A stretch of DNA of 64,000 bases. Origin: Microbacteriaceae bacterium. GTDB taxonomy: Bacteria > Actinomycetota > Actinomycetes > Actinomycetales > Microbacteriaceae. Shown piece by piece: positions 51,993-62,277 of the stretch. The DNA lies in contig RDDZ01000052.1 in NCBI GenBank assembly GCA_003852775.1, positions 1 to 64,000 on the forward strand, given 5' to 3'. Under the pieces are notes generated by a model, which searched no databases, was not told where the DNA came from, and saw only the letters and a program-made list of their open reading frames with translations. The position numbers and the translations under genes were made by a program. Positions within the stretch are counted from its first letter, which is position 1. Every line of letters begins with the position of its first letter.

Positions 51993-53576
51993 ATGGAATT
52001 CGTCGTGCTGCTCATCGCCCTCATGTTCGGCACGGTGCTGCTCGCGGGCATCGGTGAGCGCATCCGGCTCCCGTATCCGGTGCTCGTGCTCATCGCCGCC
52101 GCCGCGGCCGCATGGCTGCCGTTCATCCCCGAGCTGCACATCGAGCCCGAGCTCATCCTGCCGCTTTTCCTGCCGCCGCTGCTGTTCGCCGTCGCGCAGC
52201 GCAGCTCGTGGGGCGTGTTCCGCCTGCGGTGGAAGACGCTCGTGCTCATGGCGGTGCTCCTCGTCGCGCTCACGGCCGTCGCGGTCGCGGGCGTCGCCTG
52301 GTACCTCATGCCGGTGCTGTCGTTCCCCGCCGCGATCGCGCTCGGCGCCATCGTCGCGCCGCCGGACCCGGTCGCAGTCGAGGCCGTCGCGGGGAAGGTG
52401 CGGATGCCGCGCCGCCTCATGACGATGCTGCAGACCGAGGGCCTCTTCAACGACGCCATGGCCATCGTCATCTTCCAGACCGCCGTCTCGGCCGCCCTCT
52501 CGGGCAGCGAGGTCGGCTGGGGGCTCGTGCCGGCGTTCCTCGCGGGTGCGGCGGGAGCCGTCATCCTTGGCTTCCTCATGGCGTGGATCGTCGGCGCCAT
52601 CAACCACGTCGTGCCCAACCGCACGGCGCGAACCGCCATCACGCTCGTCGCGCCCTACGCGGTCTACATGCTCGCCGAGCAGGTGCACTTCTCGGGCGTC
52701 GTCGCGGTCGTCGTGACGGCCGTCGAGCTCGTGCGCCGCGACCGTCCGCAGGACTCGCAGGAGCGCCTCACGCGCGCCTCGTTCTGGGAGGTCGTCGAGA
52801 TGCTCACCACGGGCATCGCGTTCGGCCTCGTCGGCATCGAGATGCGTTACATCATCGAGGACGAGGGCGCGAACCTGTTCGCCTGGATCCCGCCGATCCT
52901 CGTGATCTGCGCCGTCGTCGTCGGCGTGCGCCTCGTCTGGGTCGCCATCGTGATGGGCGGCGGCCGCCGCGTCGAGGGACTCGAGAGCAGTCGTCGCTCG
53001 TCGATGGCCTCGCGCGTCAAGGACATCGTCATCGTCACCTGGTGCGGCATGCGCGGCCTCGCGACCCTCGCGCTGGCGCTCGCCCTCCCGTCGGCCGTAC
53101 CCGGCCGCAACTTCATGGTCGCCGCGGCGTGCGCCGTGCTCTTCGTGACCCTCGTCGTCCCCGGGCTCACCCTGCCGGCGCTCATGCGCATCCTGAAGCC
53201 GGAGGACGACCACGCGCTCGTCCAGCGCGAGGAGCGTCAGATCGCCCTCCGCGCCGAGCGGGCGGCGGCCACGGCCATCCAGACCTCGGCGCACTTCGCC
53301 GAGCTCGACGCCGAGCTCGCGGAGCGCGCCCGCGCCCGGATCAGCGGCCTGCACTCGGTGCTCGAGCACGACGACGACGTGGTCGACACCGAGCAGGAGA
53401 AGCACCAGCGGGCCCAGGTGCACGCCGTCGAGGCGATGATGCGCGAGGCGCTCGCGGCCGCCCGTCGCGAGGTGCTCAGCATGCGCGGCGAGCCGGGCGT
53501 CGACCCCGAGGCCGTCAACGCGGTGCTGCGTCGCCTCGACCTCCGCACGGTCTCCCTCGACGGCCAGAACCACTAG
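51993..53576 (+). CDS. CPA1-family Na+/H+ antiporter
   Basis: A 527-residue membrane antiporter with about twelve helices and a 120-residue cytoplasmic tail. Family blocks: LPLFLPPLLFAVA, ALGAIVAPPDPVAVEAV and TEGLFNDAMAIVIFQ (the Asp is the ion-binding residue in NhaP/NHE types), and IVTWCGMRGLATLALALALP. The tail is rich in Arg, Glu and Ala. It exchanges Na+ (or K+) for protons. Single gene, followed by three short repeats. Confidence 0.93.
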   Translation: MEFVVLLIALMFGTVLLAGIGERIRLPYPVLVLIAAAAAAWLPFIPELHIEPELILPLFLPPLLFAVAQRSSWGVFRLRWKTLVLMAVLLVALTAVAVAGVAWYLMPVLSFPAAIALGAIVAPPDPVAVEAVAGKVRMPRRLMTMLQTEGLFNDAMAIVIFQTAVSAALSGSEVGWGLVPAFLAGAAGAVILGFLMAWIVGAINHVVPNRTARTAITLVAPYAVYMLAEQVHFSGVVAVVVTAVELVRRDRPQDSQERLTRASFWEVVEMLTTGIAFGLVGIEMRYIIEDEGANLFAWIPPILVICAVVVGVRLVWVAIVMGGGRRVEGLESSRRSSMASRVKDIVIVTWCGMRGLATLALALALPSAVPGRNFMVAAACAVLFVTLVVPGLTLPALMRILKPEDDHALVQREERQIALRAERAAATAIQTSAHFAELDAELAERARARISGLHSVLEHDDDVVDTEQEKHQRAQVHAVEAMMREALAAARREVLSMRGEPGVDPEAVNAVLRRLDLRTVSLDGQNH

Positions 53577-53587
53577 GTCCACCCCCA

Positions 53588-53696
53588 CCGCTGGACGAGT
53601 AGCCCGCGCGGGCCCGCCCCTACCGCTGGTCGAGTAGCCCGCGCAGCGGCCCACCCGCTGGTTGAGTAGCCCGCGCAGCGGGCGTGTCGAAACCAG
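53588..53696. repeat. three copies of a CCGCTGG...GAGTAGCCCGCGC repeat
   Basis: Copies at 53588-53612, 53623-53649 and 53655-53696 share CCGCTGG(A/T)(C/T)GAGTAGCCCGCGC. The third adds AGCGGGCGTGTCGAAACCAG, making a complete palindromic unit with CCCGCGCAGCGGG in the centre. Elements of this form (TTTCGACACGCCCGC...GGGCTACTCAACCA read the other way) are familiar intergenic repeats in Microbacteriaceae genomes. They lie between the convergent antiporter and HTH genes and may act as terminators. Confidence 0.8.
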
Positions 53697-53708
53697 CCCC
53701 CGGGCACC

Positions 53709-53936
53709 TCAGCGCAGCACCAGCAGATCCCCCGGCTGGCACTCCAACGCGTCGCAGATCGCGGTGAGTGTCGAGAACCGGATCGCTCGCGCCCGGTCGT
53801 TCTTGAGCACCGACAGGTTCACGAGGCTCACCCCCACGAGCTCCGAGAGCCGTGTGAGCGTCATGCCCCGTTCCTCGAGCAGCTCGTCGAGCCGGCAGTG
53901 GATACGGCCCTCGTCGTCGGCGTCCGCCGGCGCCAT
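53709..53936 (-). CDS. YozG-type Cro/CI helix-turn-helix regulator
   Basis: A 75-residue DNA-binding protein: CRLDELLEERGMTLTRLSELV and SLVNLSVLKNDRARAI form the HTH, followed by FSTLTAICDALECQPGDLLVL. This is the short YozG/XRE type that usually stands after a DUF2975 membrane protein gene and regulates it. ATG 53936 overlaps that gene's TGA by one base (TGATG). Confidence 0.92.
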   Translation of the reverse strand: MAPADADDEGRIHCRLDELLEERGMTLTRLSELVGVSLVNLSVLKNDRARAIRFSTLTAICDALECQPGDLLVLR

Positions 53937-54547
53937 CAGACGAGTCCCTCGGTGTCGCGCTGCAGGCGATGCCCGATCTGGAACGCCGTGCCGACGGCGG
54001 CGAGGGCGAGCACCGCGAAGGCGGGCGCGAAGTCGGTCGTGAGGAGCACGGGCAGGTGGTCGCCGTCGCTCACGACCGCGACGGCACTCGTGGTCGCCAT
54101 CGAGCGGAAGACCGATCCGAGCACCCACCCGAGGAGCAGCACCGCCGTGCCGATGAACACGATCCGCACGGTCGACGCCGAGAACGCGCGCCCGCGCGCG
54201 AGTTCGAGGCAGAAGAGGCACAGCAGGGCGATGCCGGCGAGCGCCGCGACTCCGGTCACGAGGGTCTCACCGACGAGTCCGGCGATCATCGTCGGCTCCC
54301 GTTCGGAGACCGTGACGACGGCCTGGTCGACGGCGACCTCGACCGGTGCGCCGCCCGGGCCGATCGGCAGCGTGGCGGTCTCGCCGACGAACGGCACGAG
54401 CACGGCTACGTCGTCGCCGCCGACCACCTCGAGGAGGCGCGAGACCACGGCGAACACCGTGAACGCAGCCGCGATGAGGCAGATCGCGACCGTCAGGTGC
54501 ATCCCGACCCGGTCGGATCGGGAGAGGGATGTGGGCGATGCGTTCAC
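53936..54547 (-). CDS. DUF2975-like four-helix membrane protein
   Basis: A 203-residue membrane protein with four helices (LTVAICLIAAAFTVFAVVS; VTGVAALAGIALLCLFCL; IVFIGTAVLLLGWVLGSVF; FAPAFAVLALAAVGTAF) and the FRSM stretch between the third and fourth. Paired with the HTH gene as in DUF2975/YozG operons. Start GTG 54547 with GGAGGT four bases before. The open frame upstream runs antisense through clpC and is not coding. Confidence 0.8.
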   Translation of the reverse strand: MNASPTSLSRSDRVGMHLTVAICLIAAAFTVFAVVSRLLEVVGGDDVAVLVPFVGETATLPIGPGGAPVEVAVDQAVVTVSEREPTMIAGLVGETLVTGVAALAGIALLCLFCLELARGRAFSASTVRIVFIGTAVLLLGWVLGSVFRSMATTSAVAVVSDGDHLPVLLTTDFAPAFAVLALAAVGTAFQIGHRLQRDTEGLV

Positions 54548-54572
54548 GGCGACCTCCGCGCTCGTAGCTAAC

Positions 54573-54607
54573 TTATCGAATGTCGTTAACATAACGATCA
54601 TCGATAA
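54573..54607. promoter_or_regulatory. AT-rich control region of the DUF2975/HTH pair
   Basis: An AT-rich island in otherwise GC-rich sequence, with inverted TTATCGA (54573-54579) and TCGATAA (54601-54607) and an inner CGTTAACATAACG. Likely promoter and operator for autoregulation by the HTH protein; which bases form the -10 cannot be decided by eye. Confidence 0.5.
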
Positions 54608-54626
54608 CCTCGTCAACCATCCGGTG

Positions 54627-54688
54627 CCCGAGGTGTCACTTTCTGTCGCTCGCCATCGCTCCCGGACGACGGAAAGTGACACCTCGGG
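54627..54688. repeat. 22-base inverted repeat upstream of clpC
   Basis: Bases 54627-54648 pair with 54667-54688 with a single G-T pair, and the loop is 18 bases. The core CCGAGGTGTCACTTTC is unrelated to the tilS/hpt repeat, but arm length and loop length are nearly the same. It lies between the divergent DUF2975 and clpC genes. Confidence 0.85.
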
Positions 54689-54805
54689 GACACGGGAGGG
54701 GCCGGATGCGCCCACGGCGAACAGGGGCATGCGGGCGGGGGACCCCTCGTTACCCTCGATGTATCGCCGCGGCATTCCGTTAGTCGCGGCGTCGAGGAGT
54801 TGAGA

Positions 54806-57325
<2,520 letters not shown>

Positions 57326-57402
57326 TCGTTCCGGTGTCTCCGCCCGGTGGTGCGGTTGCTCCCGCCGGTGGGCCGCAGGTGCTGCAGGGGCGGCCCCGCC
57401 CG

Positions 57403-57408
57403 TAGGCT
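57403..57408 (+). promoter_or_regulatory. -10 hexamer TAGGCT, leaderless start
   Basis: TAGGCT ends six bases before GTG 57415, no Shine-Dalgarno sequence between. Confidence 0.55.
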
Positions 57409-57414
57409 GACCGG

Positions 57415-58326
57415 GTGTTCGCGCGACCCGATCGCATCATCGTCCCGCAGTACGCCCCGCCCGCGGGCCTGAGCGTCATCGCGGCCGCCGAGCTGCTCGG
57501 CGACTCGAAGCGCGCCGTCGCGGCCGGGCTCGTCGACCTTGCCGTCCGCGGCTTCATCGGCGTGCGCAAGCTCGGTAGGCGCCGAGACGGCTTCGAGCTG
57601 CGCCTGCGCAGCGTGCCCTCTGACGAGGGCGGCGACGCCGTGCGCGACGACCGCGCCGTGCTCGAGGCCGTGTTCCCGCCGCTGCGCCCCGGCGCCGTGC
57701 AGGCGCTCGCGCCCTCGACCCGCCGCCGCATCGGTGAGCGGATGCGCGACGCCCACCGCGCATCCGTCGCACGTCTCATCGCCGCGGGCCTCGTGCGCGA
57801 GCGCAGCCGGCTCGAGAAGGCGGTCGTATTCTGGCGCAAGCAGCCGACCGTGCCGATGGAGCGCGCGCAGCCGCTCATCGACCACCTGTGGGGCGTGCAC
57901 GACTACATCGCATGGGCGGAGGCCGACCGGCTCGCCTTCCACCAGTCGCCGTCCGGCGCCCGGGTGCGCGAGCTCGACGGGGTCGGGCTGCTGCACCTGC
58001 ACGAGCGGCTGCTGCCGTACGCGGTGCTGTTCGGGCTCGAGAAGCAGTGGCGGCGCGAGCTCGACGTGCGCTACGAGGAGGCGCGCGCGAGCCTCGACGC
58101 GGCCGACCTCGCCGACGGCATCGAGGTCGCCCTGCACCTCGCGGCCGCGGCGGGCGACGTCGTCGGCATCGCCGCCGACCTGCACGAGCTCGTCGCGGGC
58201 GCAGACGTGCCCGACCTCGCCGACGTGGGCGACCTCGGTGCGGCCGTCGACCTCGGCAGCGCCGCCGAGGGGCTCGGATCCTTCCTCGGCGGACTCGGCG
58301 ACTTCCTGGGATCGTTGGACGTATGA
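57415..58326 (+). CDS. DUF2207-like C-terminal domain protein (soluble)
   Basis: A 303-residue protein resembling the cytoplasmic C-terminal part of DUF2207 proteins: winged-helix-like start (GLSVIAAAELLGDSKRAVAAGLVDLAVRGFIGVRKL, here in part LVDLAVRGFIGVRKL), and LLPYAVLFGLEKQWRRELDVRY. Typical DUF2207 proteins have an extracellular domain and membrane helices before this; here they are absent. The end is a Gly/Leu/Asp-rich tail (GLGSFLGGLGDFLGSL). Function unknown. It overlaps the next gene by four bases. Confidence 0.68.
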   Translation: MFARPDRIIVPQYAPPAGLSVIAAAELLGDSKRAVAAGLVDLAVRGFIGVRKLGRRRDGFELRLRSVPSDEGGDAVRDDRAVLEAVFPPLRPGAVQALAPSTRRRIGERMRDAHRASVARLIAAGLVRERSRLEKAVVFWRKQPTVPMERAQPLIDHLWGVHDYIAWAEADRLAFHQSPSGARVRELDGVGLLHLHERLLPYAVLFGLEKQWRRELDVRYEEARASLDAADLADGIEVALHLAAAAGDVVGIAADLHELVAGADVPDLADVGDLGAAVDLGSAAEGLGSFLGGLGDFLGSLDV

Positions 58327-59138
58327 CCGCCACCCGTCTCTCCCTCGGCCTCGCGGGCAGCGCGGACCCGGAGGTCGTACGCGCGGCGGCGCGGGCCGCC
58401 GAGGACGCCGGATTCCACGCCCTGTGGCTCAACGACACCCCCGCGGGCGACGCGCTCACGGGCCTCGTCGAGGCGGCATCCGTCACCACGCGCCTGCGCC
58501 TCGCGACGGGCGTGATCCCGCTCGACCGGCGCCCCGCGGATGCCGTGGCCGCCGACGTCGACGGGCTCGGCCTCCCCCGCGAGCGGCTCGTGCTCGGCGT
58601 CGGCTCGGGGCACGCGAAGCCCCCGCTGCCGCTCGTGCGCGTGGGGCTCACCGAGCTGCGGGCGAGCCTGCCCGACGTACACCTTGTGCTCGGCGCGCTC
58701 GGTCCCGCGATGCGCCGCACGGCGGCCCGGCACGCCGACGGGCCGCTGCTCAGCTGGCTCACGCCCGCCGCCGCGTCCGCCGCCCGCGACGAGGCGCTCG
58801 CCGACGCCGAGGCCGCGGGCCGCCCGGCGCCCGACGTCGTGCTCTACACGCGCACCGTCGTGAGCGCCGACGCCGTGCCCGCACTCGAGGCCGAGTCCGC
58901 GCGTTACGCCGGCTACCCGAACTACGCCGCCCACTTCGCCCGCGTGGGTCACGGCGCTCTCGACTCCACGATCCGCGGCACCGACCCGCAGGCGCTCGCC
59001 GACGGCATCCGCGCCTACGACGGCACCGTCGACGAGCTCGTCCTGCGGGCCATCACGGCCGAGGAGACACCGGACGCCGTGCGTGCCTTCGTGGAGGCCG
59101 TGGCGCGCATCCGTCCCGCGGAACGCGCCCGCGGATAG
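58323..59138 (+). CDS. LLM-class (luciferase-like) oxidoreductase
   Basis: A 271-residue TIM-barrel protein of the luciferase-like monooxygenase superfamily, which use FMN or F420. Seen: the start SLGLAGSADPEVVRAAARAAEDAGFHALWLND, quoted in part as AEDAGFHALWLND, then TTRLRLATGVIPLDRRPA and LVLGVGSGHAK. Shorter than usual (300-350), so some barrel loops are trimmed. Substrate unknown. ATG 58323 overlaps the previous stop by four bases. Confidence 0.8.
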   Translation: MTATRLSLGLAGSADPEVVRAAARAAEDAGFHALWLNDTPAGDALTGLVEAASVTTRLRLATGVIPLDRRPADAVAADVDGLGLPRERLVLGVGSGHAKPPLPLVRVGLTELRASLPDVHLVLGALGPAMRRTAARHADGPLLSWLTPAAASAARDEALADAEAAGRPAPDVVLYTRTVVSADAVPALEAESARYAGYPNYAAHFARVGHGALDSTIRGTDPQALADGIRAYDGTVDELVLRAITAEETPDAVRAFVEAVARIRPAERARG

Positions 59139-59141
59139 GGT
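59136..59141 (+). promoter_or_regulatory. -10 hexamer TAGGGT, leaderless start of the GNAT gene
   Basis: TAGGGT begins with the stop codon of the previous gene and ends six bases before GTG 59148. Confidence 0.55.
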
Positions 59142-59147
59142 GAGACC

Positions 59148-59663
59148 GTGAGCGAGCCCGCCTCCCCCTTCCTCGTGCGCCGGGCGCGCACGGCCGACGT
59201 CGAGGGCATGCTCGCTCTCATCGAGCCGTACGTCGAGCGCCGCATCCTGCTCGGCAAGGAGCGGGTGACCCTCTTCGAGGACATCCGCGAGTTCCTCGTC
59301 GCCGAGACGCCCGAGGGTGAGCTCATCGGATGCGGCGCGCTGCACGTCATCTGGGAGGACCTCGGCGAGATCCGCACGATCGCGGTCGCCGACGCGTGGC
59401 TGCACCGCGGCGTCGGGCACGCGATCCTCGAGCGGCTCGAGCAGGACGCCCGGGAGCTCGGCCTCTCGCGCCTGTTCTGCCTCACCTTCGAGACGCAGTT
59501 CTTCGGCGGCCACGGCTTCGAGCCGATCGGCGAGCAGGTCGTCGACCCCGAGGTCTACGCCGAGCTCGTGCGCTCGCCCGACGACGGCGTCGCCGAGTTC
59601 CTCGACCTCGCGCGCGTGAAGCAGAACACGCTCGGCAACACCCGGATGCTCAAGCACCTCTGA
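59148..59663 (+). CDS. amino-acid N-acetyltransferase (short GNAT, N-acetylglutamate synthase type)
   Basis: A 171-residue GNAT enzyme. The acetyl-CoA loop is AWLHRGVGHAILERLE. RRARTADVEGMLALIEPYVERRILL at the start (quoted in part as IEPYVERRILL), LFCLTFETQFFGGHGFEPIGEQV, and the closing NTRMLKHL match the short, stand-alone N-acetylglutamate synthase type of actinobacteria (as in Mycobacterium), the first step of arginine synthesis. No arg genes are nearby, so a related acetyltransferase cannot be excluded. Confidence 0.8.
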   Translation: MSEPASPFLVRRARTADVEGMLALIEPYVERRILLGKERVTLFEDIREFLVAETPEGELIGCGALHVIWEDLGEIRTIAVADAWLHRGVGHAILERLEQDARELGLSRLFCLTFETQFFGGHGFEPIGEQVVDPEVYAELVRSPDDGVAEFLDLARVKQNTLGNTRMLKHL

Positions 59664-59755
59664 CGCGCCCGTCACCGCCCGCCGCGCCGCCTCCGAATCG
59701 GCCGGGAGTCGACGCCATGCCGCGTGCGCGCCGCGGTTCCGGGCGGGTGCGGGCC

Positions 59756-59761
59756 TACCCT
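59756..59761 (+). promoter_or_regulatory. -10 hexamer TACCCT, leaderless start
   Basis: TACCCT ends six bases before ATG 59768 with no Shine-Dalgarno sequence. Confidence 0.5.
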
Positions 59762-59767
59762 GGCGGC

Positions 59768-60385
59768 ATGTCGACCCAGCAGCCCGGGCGCCTGCCCGCG
59801 TCGGTGTACCGCCGTCGCCGGCTCGTCGTCGGCCTCGGGGCGCTCGCCGTCATCGTCGTCATCGTGCTGCTCATCGTGCGGCCGGGTGCGGCATCCGACG
59901 GGGAGCCGAAGGGCGGCGGCGACTCCGCGAGCAGCTCGACGCCGAGCGCTCCGGCGACCGACGAGCCCTCGGGCGACCCGCGCGCCGCGTGCGACCCGTC
60001 CGTCATCACGGTGACCCCGGTGACCGACAAGGACAGCTACGCGGCGGGCGAGATCCCGATGATCTCGATGACGATCAAGAACTCGGGCGCCGTCCCGTGC
60101 ACCTTCCCGGTCGGCACCGACGTCCAGTACTACGAGATCGTGAGCGGCCCCGACCCGATCTGGAACTCGCGCGACTGCCAGACGGACTCCGCGCCGATGG
60201 AGACCGTCCTCGAGCCGGGCGTCCCGCTCACGACGACGCCGTTCGGGTGGTCCCGCGTGCGCTCCGGCCCCGGCAACTGCGGCGACGACCGACCGCAGGT
60301 GACCGCGGGCGGCGCGACCTACCGCCTCTCGGTCTCGCTCGGCGAGGCGAAGTCGGCGAGCGACAAGCCGTTCCTCCTGTACTGA
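59768..60385 (+). CDS. membrane-anchored exported protein with beta-sandwich domain
   Basis: A 205-residue protein with a basic start (SVYRRRR), one helix (LVVGLGALAVIVVIVLLIV), a Ser/Pro/Thr-rich linker (about 45-75) and an extracytoplasmic beta-rich domain (VTPVTDKDSYAAGEIPMISM, SGAVPCTFPVG, GGATYRLSVSLGEA), with four Cys that could pair. The domain looks immunoglobulin-like, near DUF4232/BsuPI-type folds. Function unknown. Followed by the beta-propeller gene. Confidence 0.7.
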   Translation: MSTQQPGRLPASVYRRRRLVVGLGALAVIVVIVLLIVRPGAASDGEPKGGGDSASSSTPSAPATDEPSGDPRAACDPSVITVTPVTDKDSYAAGEIPMISMTIKNSGAVPCTFPVGTDVQYYEIVSGPDPIWNSRDCQTDSAPMETVLEPGVPLTTTPFGWSRVRSGPGNCGDDRPQVTAGGATYRLSVSLGEAKSASDKPFLLY

Positions 60386-60438
60386 GTCGTCGCGCGCCGC
60401 GATCCGCGCAGCGGCAGCAGCTGAGGGTTCCTCTGCGG

Positions 60439-60444
60439 TAGCGT
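60439..60444 (+). promoter_or_regulatory. -10 hexamer TAGCGT of the beta-propeller gene
   Basis: TAGCGT lies 21 bases before ATG 60466, and AGGAG lies between, so this transcript has a short leader. Confidence 0.45.
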
Positions 60445-60465
60445 CGTCGCAGCACCAGGAGCCCG

Positions 60466-62277
60466 ATGTCCGACACCACCACCGTCGCCGCGGAACCGAG
60501 CGAGCAGCCCGCTGCCCAGACGCCTGTCTCGCCGCTGCGTCGCGCCCTCGTGTGGGCCACGACGATCGGCGTCGTCGCCGTCGGCACCCTCGGGCTCGCG
60601 GCCCCCGATCTCGTGCCCCCACCCGCGAAGGGCGGGCTCGCGGCGCGGTTCCTGCCCGCCGACGGCAGTGCGACCCTCTGGACGGACTCGGACGGCCACC
60701 GCTCCGTGCACGAGAACGCGCGCGACACCGGGCCGGGCCTCCTGCTCGAGCTCCCCGCCAACGCGGCCTACGGGGTCTTCGCGGAGCGCTCCTCGGCCGA
60801 GCTCGGCAGCATCGAGCTCTGGCGCGAGACGGTCGCCTACCTCGACGAGCCCGACAACTCGCCCGTCTCGACCGTCTACCTCGTCGACGACGCCGGCGTC
60901 TCGCTCCTCACGGCGACGGGCGGCAGCATCGGCTTCGCGTACTCGCCCGCCCTCGTCGTGCTCCCGGCGGACGCCGCTCCTGGCGTCGCATGGTCGGGCG
61001 AGGGTGCCGCGATGCCGGCGGGCCTGCTCGAGTACCGCAGCACGGGCGAGGTGACGGACGCGGGCGACGGCTGCCTGCTCGCGAGCACCGACACCCGTTA
61101 TCTCGACCCCGACACGGGCGCCGAGCTGCTCGCCGTGCAGGAGCAGGCGACGTGGTGCCCCGGCCGCGGCATCGTCCGCGACGTCGGCGTCGTCGACGGC
61201 GAGGAGGAGAGCTACGTGTCCTCGGAGCTGCCGGTGCCGGGCGGCTACGGGAGCGCCGTCGACACGCGCCCCGCGCGGTACACGTGGGAGGGCGCGGACC
61301 GCTGGCGCGCTCGCGACCTCGAGTTCGTCATCGCCGACCCCGGCTTCGGCGACTCCCCGCAGGGCAGCCCCTTCGACGGGCTCGCGGCGACGACCGCCGA
61401 CGGCACCCTCGTGGCATCCGTCGGCAGCCGCCTCGCCTCGTACCGCGTCGACGGCGGCACGGCGCGGCGCGGATGGCTCGCCTCGCCCGGTGGCGACCTG
61501 CTCGCGCTCTCGGCGGTCGGCGAGGTGACGCTCGTGTCGACGGCCCAGCGGCGGCTCATCGCCTACGACGGGGGCGGCGCGCGGCTGTGGTCGGTGTCGT
61601 TCCCGGACGTCGTGCTCGCCGCGCCCGCGCCCGCCCCCGACGGCGACATCGTCGCCGTGAGCCTCGACGGCACCCTCCGGCGCATCGACCTCGCGACGGG
61701 CGAGACCGTCTGGTCGACGACGTTGCGCACGGATGTCGCGACGACCCCGGCGGTCGGCGCGGGGCTCGTCGTCGTGGTCGACCGCGGTGGCGCGGTGATG
61801 GCCCGCTCGCTCGGCGACGGCTCCGCGCGCTGGAGCACCGAGCTGTCGCGAGCGACGCGCGCCGCGGCGGGTGAGGGCGTCGTCGCCGTGCAGGGCGGCG
61901 ACGCGGCGGTGTGGGTGCTCGACCCGCACGACGGCGCCCTGCTCTGGAAGGACCGGCACCGCGGCTCCGCGCGCGGCATCGTCGTGTCGGCGGGCGTCGT
62001 CGTCGCGCAGTCCGACGAGGGCGCCGCGGCGTGGGCGGTCGACGGCGGCGGTGAGCGGCTGTGGACGAGCGACGCGGGCGAGCAGCTCCTCGCGGGCGAC
62101 GGCGTCTTCGTGCTCGGCGGCGCTTCGACCGTCGAGGTGCGCAGCCCCGCCGGCGAGCTCCTCGGCGAGGTCGAGCTCGGCGAGGCGCCTCTCGGCGTCA
62201 CGCGCGTGATCGTGCCGACGCCTCACGGCATCCGGGTGGTCCACTCGAACACGACGGGTCTGGAGGTGCGCGGATGA
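60466..62277 (+). CDS. membrane-anchored PQQ-like beta-propeller protein
   Basis: A 603-residue protein with one N-terminal helix (LVWATTIGVVAVGTLGLAAP) and a large outer part. The second half consists of PQQ-like/WD-type blades ending in repeated W motifs (GARLWSVSFP, GETVWSTTL, GSARWSTEL, GALLWKDRH, GERLWTSD), about five to six visible, so a propeller is likely. Similar to BamB-like scaffold propellers, but no enzyme motif is seen. It overlaps the next membrane protein gene by four bases and probably works with it. Confidence 0.8.
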   Translation: MSDTTTVAAEPSEQPAAQTPVSPLRRALVWATTIGVVAVGTLGLAAPDLVPPPAKGGLAARFLPADGSATLWTDSDGHRSVHENARDTGPGLLLELPANAAYGVFAERSSAELGSIELWRETVAYLDEPDNSPVSTVYLVDDAGVSLLTATGGSIGFAYSPALVVLPADAAPGVAWSGEGAAMPAGLLEYRSTGEVTDAGDGCLLASTDTRYLDPDTGAELLAVQEQATWCPGRGIVRDVGVVDGEEESYVSSELPVPGGYGSAVDTRPARYTWEGADRWRARDLEFVIADPGFGDSPQGSPFDGLAATTADGTLVASVGSRLASYRVDGGTARRGWLASPGGDLLALSAVGEVTLVSTAQRRLIAYDGGGARLWSVSFPDVVLAAPAPAPDGDIVAVSLDGTLRRIDLATGETVWSTTLRTDVATTPAVGAGLVVVVDRGGAVMARSLGDGSARWSTELSRATRAAAGEGVVAVQGGDAAVWVLDPHDGALLWKDRHRGSARGIVVSAGVVVAQSDEGAAAWAVDGGGERLWTSDAGEQLLAGDGVFVLGGASTVEVRSPAGELLGEVELGEAPLGVTRVIVPTPHGIRVVHSNTTGLEVRG

